A stretch of 64,000 nucleotides of DNA, taken from assembly GCA_028554755.1 (NCBI GenBank), contig JAPTOF010000005.1:4597501-4661500 (forward strand), given 5' to 3'. Below the pieces are notes generated by a model. The model did no database searches. It was not told the DNA's origin and was given only the letters and a program-made list of their open reading frames with translations. Each line of letters starts with the position of its first letter. Positions within the stretch are counted from its first letter, which is position 1. The DNA is from Cordia subcordata. Its lineage: Eukaryota; Streptophyta; Magnoliopsida; Boraginales; Cordiaceae. The position numbers and the translations under genes are program-made. Shown piece by piece: positions 1 through 11,403 of this stretch.

Positions 1-325
1 ACAGACAGAAAAGTCTCAACCCTCCCCCAATAGAGTTCTTACAGTGGTTTTGTCCTCAACAGGACTAGAACGAATGTAAGACACTCTCGATGCTTTTAGG
101 CATTCCCTCTCACCCACACCTCCCAATGTGGTGTGGTCCTAAGGCACACTCCTAAGGCACACCAAATACAAGCTACAAGATCCTCTATATATATGGGGGA
201 GAAATCCTTGTTCCCCACGATTTCTCCTCTATTATTTAGGCAGCTTATATTTTGATAACACAATTAATTGCCTTCCACAAGTTTCCTAATTTGTATGGGC
301 TTAGACTCTGAGCCATAATCCAACA
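1..325 (-). repeat. LTR, partial: 3' LTR of a small LTR element
   Basis: This segment is a diverged direct copy of about 1390-1713. It ends at CCAACA, which on the minus strand gives the TGTTGG start of an LTR. The first 165 or so bases of the LTR lie before the window. Next to it, at 326-337, the minus strand reads AAGAGAGGAATT, a purine-rich tract where the polypurine tract of a minus-strand element should be. The target duplication cannot be checked because the outer end is off the window. Confidence 0.75.
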
Positions 326-1222
326 AATTCCTCTCTTGGTGAAAAGTCTCGAGCTTTTTTGCCGCAACTGGACCTCTTTATAGTCTTCATGCTGGAGCTC
401 TCACTCGACAGCATTTTTCACGGCAACATCTACTAGCACATCTTAGCAGGTTTTCGAAGTCATTACCAACATCTGTCTCCATGCCATCTAGCCTTGACCT
501 CTCAAGGTTGTTTGCATCCTCCCTTGACACTAGACATCTCGGATGTGGTGTTCTCACCAGCAGTAGCATTCTTTATCAGTCATCTGACCAGGACTCTGAT
601 CGTTCAGCTACGCGAACTGCTCCCTCAAATCGAACCTTCTTCAACTAGTCTACTCATCCAAACTTCTCTTCTCTAGAAGTTTGTTCACTAGTCGGCTAAA
701 TGTGTTTGCTCGCACAATTGCTTCAAAGAGTTCCGCACAATTCTATCACCACTTCATCGTTTTATCCAAATTCAAGGTTCACCCACGATACATCAAGAAT
801 TTGGCAAAACGGATCTAAAAAAACGAACTCAGGACGTCGAAAAATGGTTGGGGACTCTCAGTCAACTCAGTCAAACCTCAAATTGCTCTCAGTCAAAGCT
901 GGTCAAACCCTCTATTTGACTTTTTGACTACAAATTCACAAAACTTGACCTGCTTGTATCTCACAATCCGACCATTGGATCGTCGCGAAATTTTAGCAGC
1001 TTACTCTCCTTGCCGAGACGAACACACAGCAACAAACGGATTGTCGATCGGAATCTGGGAAAGCCTCCAAACGTGACCAGCGGATCTGCGAATTTTTTGA
1101 ACTCCTCTTTGGCGTCTCTTTTTTCGTTTTTCATGCAAACCAGCGTCTTTCAACACAACTCCTTATGTGTCCTCCTTCCGTCGTCATCGGGCCCAGTTCA
1201 CCAACCGGGCTCTGGTACTACT
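326..1222 (-). mobile_element. Internal region of a coding-poor LTR element (~0.9 kb)
   Basis: Only about 0.9 kb separates the two LTR copies, far less than an autonomous copia or gypsy element needs. At 1205-1222, next to the right LTR, the minus strand reads AGTAGTACCAGAGCCCGG, resembling the tRNA-iMet primer site TGGTATCAGAGCC. At the other end is a purine tract. No gag, protease, reverse transcriptase or integrase motif is visible in any frame; the short open frames look random. I infer a non-autonomous LTR element (TRIM or small LARD type) or an internally deleted copy. Element orientation is minus. Confidence 0.65.
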
Positions 1223-1713
1223 TGTTGGGAAAAATCGAGGACACGCAGACGTCAAAGCACAGCGAAAACACATACAAGGAACACGCAATATTTTTAATGT
1301 GGTTCAGCCCTCTGTTTACATCCATGATCCCCTCAAGGATAAATTCCCTATTTAATAATAATGGTTACAACTCAGGTGATGACTTTTTGCATGGATAGAA
1401 AAGTCTAAACCCTCCTCCAATAGAGTTCTTACAATAGTTCTATCCTTAACAGGACTGGAGCGAATGTAAGACATTTTCGATGTTCTCAAGCTTTTCCTCT
1501 CACCCACACCCCCAAATGGGATGTGGTCCTAAGGCACACTCCTAAGGCATACCAAATACAATCTGCAAGATCTTTTATTTATTGGAGAGAAATCCTTGCT
1601 CTCCAAAATTTCTCTTCTACTATTTAGGCAGCTTATATTTTGGTAATACAATTAATTGCCTTCCACAAGTTTCCTAATTTGTATGAGCTTGGACTTTGAG
1701 GCATAACCCAACA
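1223..1713 (-). repeat. LTR: 5' LTR of the small LTR element
   Basis: The block starts TGTTGGG and ends CCCAACA, so it is bounded by a short perfect inverted repeat of the TG...CA type. Its right 320 bases match 1-325 in direct orientation at roughly 85 percent by eye. The primer-site-like sequence lies just outside at 1205-1222, which makes this the 5' LTR of a minus-strand element. Confidence 0.75.
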
Positions 1714-3460
1714 CATCTAAAATTATTTCTTAATCTAAATCAGATATTCTTTTATTTTACTTTTTCAATTTAAATGTTCTATTTGTAAGAAAACATGATA
1801 ATTATTAAAACCTTATCAAGAATAAAATTTTGTAAAACTTATTTATTTTTTAGCATTTCATAAATCATAAAAATCTATATAAAATCTTTTCTAGTGCATT
1901 GCATGGGTTATACCCCAGTTATTAATGAGCAAAGGCAATATAGTCATGCCAGCCTTTACATTTGGCATGTAACCTCAGCTCCTTGCCTGAAAAACTACTG
2001 GCAGGTTATGACCTCCTCAAGTGCTTTAACCATGTTGTTCGAACCCCTCTTGATCTTACGAACCATGTCCATAGCCATTTTATGTTCCTTCTAGTGCAAC
2101 CCCTAATTCCTGCCATGCCTTAAGAGTACGATTCCAGACTCTACTTTATTAAGGGTGCTTTAAGAGTGCAATGTTACACTGTCAGCTCATCCTGTGCAAT
2201 GCCATGTCATTGCTTGCCCTTTAAACTGTGTCGTGCCACATCAGGTTTCCTCGTCCATGTGTCATAACCATGTTAGTTATAGTTTTTGGTGAGAAGACAC
2301 GGGCATATGGAAAGGGTCAAAATGGACAACTCAAACTAAAAAATATATTATGTTTTTGCCCTCTTCCATTTCTTCTTTACTGTTCCTTCTTTATTTTCTT
2401 TTTCGCCACCACTGGCGAGTCACCATGACCACCATGTGACAAGGTTCAAGGGAAGAAAGATTAGAGTTCCTGATACCTAGCAAAAACTGTAAAAGAAGAT
2501 TGACTTGAATTTTATTCTAATACCCAAAAAACAAAAAAGAAAAATCAACCTCCATTGACCACCACCATTCGTCAAGTCAAAAGCTAGCTTTCTTTTGTTT
2601 CTCAATCAATATTAGCATTCATATGTTGTATTCTTGACTCAGAACTCTAGTAAGTGCACAATGAAGGAATCCTTTACCTCTTCAATCAAGTGCATAAATG
2701 TTTGCAAATTGTTTTCTTTGTTGAAGTGGTGAAGTCAACGGCCACTGCTTAACCAATTTTTCCTCCCAAATGAAGTGGGGAACAATCCACACTTGAAGAT
2801 GGTTGGTCCATTTGAGTCTCTTAGTGCTCTATTTGTGTACCTGTTGGGCCTTCTTGAGGTGTGAACAGTCTGATATACAAGTGTATGTATATAATATATA
2901 TGTATAGTAATTAGGGTTTGTTACACAAGGAAACGAGGGAAATATTGCTTAATGTGACTATTTGACCCCTAGGAAGTTAATGGTTTTTCTGTCCGCATGC
3001 ATTGCACTTGCCGTTAATTTTTTTATGGTTTTTACTTTATGGATTAAAGGTTTCACAAAAGTAGAAGAAAAGGGATGGAAGGTCAAGTTTGAAGATGAGG
3101 GAAGTAAAAGTGAAAGCAGCAAAGTCAAGGGACTATTACCCAATAACAAGGACCATTCCTTCTAGTGTGGTTAGATTGAACAGCCTTGCTTTGACTGCAT
3201 ATCTTTTCATCGTACGTCTCTTCCTACTGTCCTTAAAATATGCACTAATTTTTGGCTTGTGAGTAAAATTTTCATGGATATACAATAGGTTGAAGGTTTT
3301 CAAAATCTGTCATCATCAATTTATACCTACAGCTACTCATCTTTGGTTATATGGAACTATAGCCCAAAAAGTTGAATTTAGAAATACATGGGGAATGTTA
3401 CAAGAGCTGATGGTTCATATAAACTTTCTTTTCACTACATTCGTCTATACTCTTATACTA
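1714..3460. other. No gene seen; possible part of a very long RGLG intron
   Basis: I see no convincing coding exon in either strand here. I looked for the vWA (copine) exons that should precede the RGLG exons at 11404 and did not find them. If the RGLG gene is intact, this is intron sequence; if it is truncated, it is intergenic. Confidence 0.5.
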
Positions 3461-3535
3461 ATTATTATTATTATTATTTTTATTATTATTGTTATTATTA
3501 TTATCATTATTATTATAGAGAGAGAGAGAGAGAAC
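3461..3535. repeat. Compound microsatellite (ATT)n-(GA)n
   Basis: An imperfect ATT repeat (3461-3517) runs directly into a GA repeat (about 3516-3533). The GA part belongs to the end of the outer copia LTR, whose other copy has a longer GA run at 10994-11034. The ATT part is flanking DNA, so it hides the element's target duplication. Confidence 0.8.
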
Positions 3536-3728
3536 ATATTTGCAAAAAAGATGAGTTGTAGTATATCATAATGATTGGAGTACATATGCAACTATTTATA
3601 CAAGTCGGTTACAGGATATTTTCTATTTTTACTGACCGACATGTGACTTATATCTAGCTGTCACTTAAGCATGTGCTTAGCTGTGAATATAACTAACTGC
3701 CTAAGCTTCTAGAATATGTTCTATAAGC
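3513..3728 (-). repeat. LTR: 3' LTR of the outer copia relic, broken at its inner end
   Basis: Direct repeat of 10988-11207. Shared blocks include the GA run, CATAATGATTGGAGTA, ACAAGTC, GATATTTTCTAT, CACTTAAGCATGTGCTTAGC and AACTAACTGCC. The match stops near 3728. The LTR start expected on the inner side is missing here, because the neighbouring segment has been inverted and carries the LTR start at 4409. Confidence 0.75.
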
Positions 3729-4430
3729 CTTCTCCTACTGAAAAGGCTTCAAAGTATTCCACTCCTTCCCTACTGCAGATCAGTCATACTCCAATCCTAC
3801 TCAATTCAGAAGCTTAGCAGGGGCTTCGGAATATATCACTATTACTATGCCAGAATTGCAGTTTGCTGTTAACTCTATTTGTCAAAACATACATGCTCCT
3901 ATGATAGTGGACTTTGTGGCTCTTAAGAGAGTACTCAAGATTATTAAAGACTCTCTCACATGGCCCGTCATCAAAACCTAGCCCTGTCACTTTTCATGGC
4001 TTCTCAGCTAGTGACTGGACAAGTATGTCATAGACAGGAAATCTACTACTGGTCTTGCATATTTGTAGGCTCTAACCTCATCTTTTGGAGCTCCCAAAAG
4101 TAGCCCGCTGTTGCCGGATCTTCCATAGAAAGAAAGGACAGGGCTTTGAGTCGAAATGCTCCAGAAATTTGCTGGTTAACTTATAAACCAGTGTTTCATG
4201 ATAAAATGAAGCATATTGAAATTGATTATGACTATGTTAGATTATCACTATGTTAGAGAGCAGGTGGTGGCCAAGAAACTCCATCTCTTATATTCCATCT
4301 ATTGATCAGTTGGTAGATATTTTTACAAAATTCCTCTAGCTCTTTGTTCCAATACATGAAGAACAAGCTTTCCCCTGTTTCTCAACCAGGCTCAGCGTGA
4401 GGGGGCCTGTTAGAGTATGGCTTGACTGAT
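3729..4430 (+). pseudogene. Inverted segment of the outer copia: RNase H end and LTR start
   Basis: Read on the plus strand this segment gives the region between copia reverse transcriptase and RNase H (about 3790-3900, with residues FRSLAGA, PELQFAVNS and HAP), then RNase H with DRKSTTG (about 4036), then the tail before the 3' LTR. At 4396-4419 comes a polypurine-like GCGTGAGGGGGCC followed by TGTTAGAGTAT, an LTR start. The rest of the outer element reads on the minus strand, and its reverse transcriptase ends near 4430 exactly where this part should follow. I infer a simple inversion of about 0.7 kb inside the element. Several stops interrupt the frame. Confidence 0.7.
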
Positions 4431-4647
4431 TGTGATTCCTTGGCATATTCAGTTTGATGTAAAAGCAAGCTGTTTGAGCTCTTGTGGACCTTAGTGCCCA
4501 AAAAATAGGACAAGTGCCCTAGATAAATCATTGCAAAGAATGGTTCCACTATGGTCATGAGAGCAAATATAGCATCAGATGAAATGCCAGAAAGGATGAT
4601 ATTATCTCCATACACAAGTAGAATTAGTGTATGACTATGAACAAAAT
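4409..4647 (-). pseudogene. Outer copia relic: C-terminal part of reverse transcriptase
   Basis: The minus-strand frame around 4382-4615 contains YGDN, where family members have YVDD, followed by YFLGTKV and QTEYA, all typical of the C-terminal half of Ty1-copia reverse transcriptase. The N-terminal half lies beyond the nested element, at 9531 onward, and the two halves join without a visible gap in content. The D-to-N change at the catalytic pair indicates a dead enzyme. Confidence 0.75.
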
Positions 4648-4839
4648 TGTTGAAGGAAATAAGATGTTAGAATTGAAGAAAATGGCTTGATACATATTGT
4701 GTATTTGGCCTTATTTATAACATACAAAGTTTCCTATTTCTCTGCTTACCATAATGGAGAATTGCCATAACTCTATTACAATAACTCTATTATAATAACT
4801 CTATTGCCATAACTCTATTATCATATTCTACTATTAACA
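4648..4839 (-). repeat. LTR: 3' LTR of the nested short-LTR copia
   Basis: Direct repeat of 9382-9530. It starts TGTTGAAGG and ends TTAACA; a duplicated AATAACTCTATTA block makes it longer than its partner (192 against 149 bp). Just inside, at 4840-4855, the minus strand reads TTGAAAGGGAG, the polypurine tract. The flanks AAAAT (4643-4647) and AAAAC (9531-9535) are a likely 5-bp target duplication with one change. Confidence 0.85.
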
Positions 4840-7800
4840 CTCCCTTTCAAGCTGGAGCATAAATATCATGCATGCCCAGCTTGTTACAAATGTATTCCAC
4901 ACGAGGACCCTTTAAAGATTTAGTAAAGAGAGTTGCTAACTGATCATTTGAATTGACATGTGATGTAACAATCTCTTTAGCTAATACTTTAGTCCTTACA
5001 AAGTGACAATCAACTTCAATGTGCTTGGTCCTTTCATGGAAGACGGGATTGGTTGCAATATGCGTTGCTGCTTAATTATTGAATATTAACTTCATAGGCT
5101 GAGAGCAATCTTCCCCAAGTTCTTCCAACAAATGTTTCACCCAAATTAACTCACACACCGTTAATGCGATAACTCTATATTCAAATTTTGCACTTGAGCG
5201 GCTACGACTAATTGTTTCTTACTTGTCCAAGAGATGAGATTTCCACCAATGAACACACAATAGCTAGAGGTGGACCGCCTGTCATCCGAACATTTTGCCC
5301 AATCTGCGTCAGAATAGCCAACAATGCTCATGCTCCTCGTCTCTTTTTATATAGCAACTCTCTCCCTGGAGCACTCTTAATGTACTGTAGGATACAAATG
5401 ACAGGATCCTAATAACTTTTCCATGGCGAATTCAAGAATTGATTGACCACGCTCACTGCAAAGGAAATATCTGTGCGAGTTACAGGAAGATAATTGAGCT
5501 TGCCTACCAACCTTCTGTATCTTCCTGAATCTTTTAATGACTCCCCCTCATTTCATAGAAGTTTGACATTTGGGTCCATTGACGACTCATAAGGTTTGCA
5601 CCCAAGCATTCCTGCTTCTGTCAACATATCAAGCGCATATTTATGCTGAGAAATAAAATACCTTGATCTAAATGGGCAACTTCAATTCCAAGAAAGTAAT
5701 GCAATGATCCTGAGTCTTTTGTTTGAAAGTACTGATACAAACATGCCTTCAAGTTACATATGCTTATAAGATCATCTCCTGTTATGATAATATTGTCAAC
5801 ATAAACAATTAGTAACAAACGTGTCCCAGCGGAGGTGTGTTGATAAAAGACCGAATGATCGACCCTACATCTTGATAATCCAAACTTGATGACAACCTCA
5901 CTGAATCGACCAAACCATGCTTGAGGTGATTTTTTAAGACCATACAACGATTTCTTCAATTGACATACCTTACCGGACTCCCCTTGAGCAACAAACCCTA
6001 GTGGTTGCTCCATGTATTCTTCTTCTTCAAGTGAACATTAAGGAAATCATTCTTAATGTCAAATTGATGAGGTTGCTAGTCAAACATAGCTGCAAGAGCA
6101 AGAAAAAATACAAATCGAAGGCATCTTAGCAACAAGGGAAAAGGTATCATCATAATCAACACCATAAACCTATGTATATCCTTTTGTGACCAAACGAGCC
6201 TTCAAGCGATCCACAGTTCTATCAAGAGAACACTTTATTGTATAGACTCAACAACAACCAACAACGGTCTTCCCAAGAGGTAGATCTACCAAATCCCATG
6301 TATCATTAGTTTGTAAAGCTGACATCTCTTCCACCATTGCAGCATGCCAACCCTGATGACCAAGTGCCTTTGTTAAATTAAACGGGATAGACATAGACGA
6401 AATGGAAGCAACAAATTACCAATACGAGGGTGACAGAGAATGAGAGGGAACGAAATTAGATATTGGATATTTAGTAGTACAAGAGTGAATACCTTTACAG
6501 AGTGCAATAGGAATATCCAAGTCGGAGGGCGGAGGAGACAAAAGATCCAGAGAGGGCGAAGCCGGTGGCAGAGGAGCAACAACAGGTGGGCGATTATGTC
6601 GATGATAGGTCTTGAGGTTCGGACGATCCAAGCTTGACAGGGTAGGATTAGGGGATGGTGGCGCAGGTGAAGGCGGGACATCCAACGGAGCACTGAAGAG
6701 GGGCACGAGAAGTGGAAGATCATCAACTACTGATGTAGAGGAATAGGACGTAGAAGAAAAGAAGGGTGGAGACTCAAAAAACGTGACATCAGTATAGAAA
6801 AAGAACTTATTCAACTGAGGAGAGTAGCAATGGTAGTCTTTTTGATGACGAGCATACCCAAGGCAAACACACTTGATGGCACGTGGACCTAATTTATCAA
6901 ACCCAGGAGTCAAGATATGAACAAAACAAACACCCCCACACCCAAATACCTTAGGTGGTAATAAATAAATAGACTAATGGGAAAAAAGAGCAGAAAACAG
7001 TATTTGGTTTTGAAGAACAGAGGAGGGCATGCGATTGATGAGATAATAGGCAGTGAGAACAATATCGTCCCAAAAACGAAAAGGAACATTCATATCAATA
7101 AGAAGCGTATGAGCTGTCTCAATTAGGTGTCTGTTCTTACGTTCAGTAACCTTATTTTGTTGCGGGGTGTAAGCGCAAGAAGATTGATGAATAATGCCAC
7201 TATTTTGAAAAAAAGAAGAAAAAGATGTGGAAAAATACATTTTGGCATTGTTACTTTGCAAAATACGAATAGATGCATTAAACTGATTTTTCACTTCAGC
7301 ACAAAAGAGAGAAAACATGGAAAATAACTCAGAACAATCTTTCATTAAATATAACTAAGTAACACGAGAGAAGTCATCAATAAAACTGACAAAATAACGA
7401 TATCCAAACTTGGAAACATGACGACTAGGTCCCCAAATATCAGAATGAACTAATTCACATAAGGCATTAGTATGCATATTGACACGATTAACAAAAGATG
7501 TGTGACTCTGTTTACCTAACTGACAAGACTCACAGTTGGTATCCCTAACACTACCCAAACTAGGAACCATATGCTTAAGACTTGAAAGATTGGGATGACC
7601 AAGATGGTTATGAATGACTTCAGGGGTGGAAACGACTATAAAAGCTGTAGAAGAATCAATATCAAGGTAATAAAGGCCACCAGATTCATGCCCTGTGCCA
7701 ATCTGCGCGCGCGTTCTCGGATCCTAAATAACCATAGGATTAGATGTAAAAGTGACAGAATAATTAAACGATCTAGTTAACTGACTGATAGACAACAAAT

Positions 7801-9381
7801 GCAAGGGAAATCAGGAAGGTACAAGACGGAAGAAAGGGAAATAGAGGATGTGAGAGACAACAAACCAATACCAGACACAATAGCGGAAGAACCATTTGCA
7901 AGTCTGATCGGGGAGATAGACTTAGGGGGTTGAATAGAAGAGAGAAGAGAACGATTATCGCTTATATGGTCTGAAGCACCAGAGTCTAAAACCCAGTTAT
8001 CAGCATTGGACGAGAACTGGGAAAGATAGGCAGATTTAGTAGGGAAAACATGTGCAAACGAAGCAGTGGAAGGTTGGGCAGCTTGCTGCAAAGCTTACAG
8101 CTGAAGATAGTGCTTGTACTCTGCTTCAGAGAAGGTGAAGGTGGGAGAACTGGAGCTGGCTTGCTGCAGTGGTGGAGTTGTCGGAAATGATTCTTCATTG
8201 TTTACATGGGCGGTATTAGCACTGTTACAGGGTTGACTGTGCAAATTCTAGTATGTCCCAACTTGTTAGAATAGGTGTATTGTGGTCGAGAAGCATTACT
8301 GGATCGCCTTCCTCCACGATTACCACCCTGACCACGACCACGACCACCGCCACCGAAGCATTTTCTTGACGTCCACCAGGTTGAGTTGGACAAGCAAAGC
8401 GGATTGGTTTGACGGATTTTGGACGGGATTCCCAATAGATGTGCGATCAAGGCGCGAATAAACTTCAGACATTGACGGTAGTGGTGGTCCGAAAAGAATT
8501 TGAGATTAAACAGACTTGTACTTAGGAGGAAGGCCATGAAGCATATTGTTCACGTTGTTTTCGTGCAACATTAGTATCAGCAGGGAAGATATCATTGTAC
8601 TCAGACATGGCATGTTGAAATCGACGAAAACAAACTTGAAGACCACGATCATGCAACTGAATATGGAGGAGATCATTGACGACATCATAGATGCGACTAA
8701 CATTGCTGGTGTACATCTCTTTGGCCAAAATCCATATAGCCTTACAAGAAAGGCACTCGTCAAAGATATCATGCAATTCGAGTTCAATGGATTGCAATAG
8801 TAAACTGGTAAGTTGGGCATCGACGCGCCCCCAAATCCGTTTATTGGCAGTGGACAAAGTAGCTGGAACATCGTTAGTTAAATGGTCTTCCAAGTCTTGC
8901 CCCTCGAAACCTTAATGTAACGGTAGAACACCAATGGGAGTAATTTCGGCTAGTGAGTTTGGTTGTAATAGTGGGGGTGTCATTGAATGTGGGCATGACA
9001 ACAGAGGTAACAGACTCAGTAACGGTAGTAGAAGCACTAGTAGTGTCTTTGGAGGGATCCATATTAGTCATCAACACTCAATCAATGCAAAGGAGTAAGG
9101 CCAGAAGACCGATTAATAAAGTATAAAAAGAAGGGAACAACCACACTAGCAACCTGTCATGAAAACTTCTTTGTTGGGGTGTTACTCCTCTATCCCTCTC
9201 TCTCTTTTTTTTTTTGGTTAAGAGTGGCAGACAACAAAAACCATGGACAAATTAAACAAAATATTTCATCTTCGTGAACAGTAGCCTTGCGTGAACAGTA
9301 ACCCTTTTTTTTTGGGGGGGTGTTAGGGTGGGTGGGTGTTTTGAAAGAAACCCTAATGTCTTGACTTAGCTCTATATACCA
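4840..9381 (-). pseudogene. Nested Ty1-copia gag-pol, decayed
   Basis: Minus-strand fragments follow the copia order gag-PR-IN-RT-RH. Gag probably starts at 9062 (MDPSKD) and runs to about 8200, with a knuckle region near 8270 in which the first cysteine is lost. Protease has DSGASDHIS near 8000. Integrase has the CESC zinc part (about 7520) and a core at 6974-7345 with QQNKVTERKNRH. Reverse transcriptase (5621-6013) has SLYGLKKSP, and YVDN in place of YVDD near 5795. The RNase H tail with ERTKHIEVD lies near 5030. Frameshifts and stops separate the pieces, so it cannot make a polyprotein. The short LTRs and small size (4883 bp) make it the younger of the two nested elements. Confidence 0.88.
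9369..9381 (-). other. Primer binding site of the nested copia
   Basis: On the minus strand the sequence right after the 5' LTR is TGGTATATAGAGC, close to the tRNA-iMet primer site TGGTATCAGAGC. This fixes the minus-strand orientation. Confidence 0.75.
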
Positions 9382-9530
9382 TGTTGGAGGAAATAAGACA
9401 TTAGAATTGAAGAGAATGGCTTGACATATTGTTTATTTGGCCCTATTTATAACATACAAAGTTTCCTATTTTTCCGCTGACCATAATGGAGAATTACCAT
9501 AACTCTATTACCATATTTCTACTACTAACA
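9382..9530 (-). repeat. LTR: 5' LTR of the nested copia
   Basis: 149-bp direct copy of 4648-4839, bounded by TGTTGGAGG and CTACTAACA. The primer site touches its lower-coordinate end. Confidence 0.85.
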
Positions 9531-10987
9531 AAAACAAAGAAGAACTTATGTAGTGGTAACAAAACCAGGTTGCACAAGAAAGGAGGACAGCTTGAAATAC
9601 CATATCCTGGGAGCTGACTTCAGTCCATATAAAGATTTTTGAAGCTTGTACACATGATCGGGTTGGCAGTGTGAATAAACTCTTGGGGTTGTATCATATG
9701 CACATCCTCCTCTAAATTACCATGTAAAAAGGCATTAGATACATCCATTTGATGCAAAGCCCAACCAAATTGCAATGCAAAGTAATAACAGTCCTTATGG
9801 TTTGAGGTTTAAACATAAGATTAGATGCTTCTGGATAGTCTATGCTCGTTCCTGGTGAAACCCCTTAGCTACCAACTTGGCCTTCATCTACCTTTCTTTT
9901 GATTTTGTACACCTATTTACACCCTATGGATTTTCTGTTTGGAGGTAGAGGAACCAAACACCATGTGTTTTGATGCATAAGATCATCATAATTCTTGCAT
10001 GGCCTCTTGCCAACAACGAATCTTAGTAGCCTCCTTATAAGTCACAGGCTCAATGCCAGTAGGCATTAGAGCGAGGTAATTGAGGTTACAGGGTGGAGGT
10101 GGAAGAGAACCTGTCTTCAATCTAGTTAGCATGGGATGCCCGTTTGTACGAGGTGGATATTAGGAAGTGATAGGAGTATTGGAGGAGGACCCTGAAGAAG
10201 AACTTCTGGGGACAAACTTGATTCAGGACCAGATGAAGAAACAAAACCAGGTGAAGAAGATGATCTGGATGAACTCTCAGAAGTCAGAACTAAAAGAATC
10301 TCTAGGAGGATCAACAGAAAGAGGAGGAACCTTTAACTGGAGTCAGACTCAAAGCTAGACTTGTGGGACAGAACAGGTTGATGGAGAAAAAGAACTAGGT
10401 TCTGGGCTAGGAGAAGAATCTGACTGAGGCTGATTACTGTCAAAGATATGTGGAAATTGAGAGTGAGAGGAGGAGAAGAACCTTTAGAAGCAAAGGGAAA
10501 GGTGTTCTCCCCAAATTTGACATGCTTAACTTTGCTTGTGATCAGATCTAGACATCTAAATCCCTTTCTGGAAGAAGAATATCCAGAAAAATGCACATGG
10601 TCTGGACCTTTAATAATGGTGAAGAAACACTAACAACCGTGAGAAAGGAGAGTTCAGCTAGAAGTTGAAGAGAAGAGACGGAGAAGACAATTGAAGGTGC
10701 AAAATGTGAAAATAAATCTTGTAGAAGCAGGAAACAAGGTAAAAAGAAGCTCAAAAGAAGGTTCAGCTATGGAGGAAACACACAGTGGAGGAAACACAAA
10801 GTGGCCGAAGGAGACAAGTGAAATTGCAGCCTTTAGATGACTGTTGAATTGGATGAAAATTGTATCAAAAGAGTTCCAAAAACCTGTAGAATCATTGTGA
10901 AAGAAAGGATTTGGAAGAGATGAAGTTGTCCGCCATTTCAGCTTTGGAAAAATTCTCAGGCCACTACCTTTGAGGCTCTGGATACCA
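9531..10987 (-). pseudogene. Outer copia relic: reverse transcriptase N-part and integrase C-part
   Basis: Minus-strand frames give the N-terminal part of copia reverse transcriptase (about 9540-10080, including a SLYGLK-like motif near 9640), a serine-rich linker (10126-10314) and the GYSSSRKGFRC block that follows the integrase core (near 10580). Between about 10640 and 10987 nothing of gag, protease or the integrase core is recognisable, so most of the 5' half is deleted. At 10970-10987 the minus strand reads TGGTATCCAGAGCC, a tRNA-iMet primer site. The continuation of the reverse transcriptase is at 4409-4647, across the nested element. Confidence 0.75.
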
Positions 10988-10991
10988 TGAT

Positions 10992-11038
<47 letters not shown>

Positions 11039-11207
11039 TTCATAATGATTGGAGTATACGTACAGTTATTTATACAAGTCAGTTACAAGATATTTTCTAT
11101 TCTTACTGACATCTGACTTGTATCACTTAAGCATGTGCTTAGCTGTGATCTGTGAATATAACTAACTGCCTACGCTTCTAGAATATGCTGTAGATATACT
11201 CTCAACA
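10988..11207 (-). repeat. LTR: 5' LTR of the outer copia relic
   Basis: 220-bp LTR running from TGATAGAG to CTCAACA, so on the minus strand it begins TGTTGAG and ends ATCA. It contains a long GA microsatellite (10994-11034). Its partner is 3513-3728. It ends about 200 bp before the first visible RGLG exon. Confidence 0.8.
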
Positions 11208-11403
11208 TTTTCCATATTAATAAATGAGCAGGATTTTCTGTCTTTTTAACTAACATTGAACTGAGCATGTCCCTCTTCAAACTAGGATGCTTTAATACGA
11301 AAAATATATTTGGATTCAGAGACTGTAATTATTTCATCTGAGTGGAATGGGAAAAGTATATGGTTCTTCGTTATCAATGATTTGATTACACTCTATCATG
11401 CAG

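Noticed and set aside
3290..3571. A 93-aa hydrophobic protein
   Set aside because: Its isoleucine run is the translation of the ATT microsatellite.
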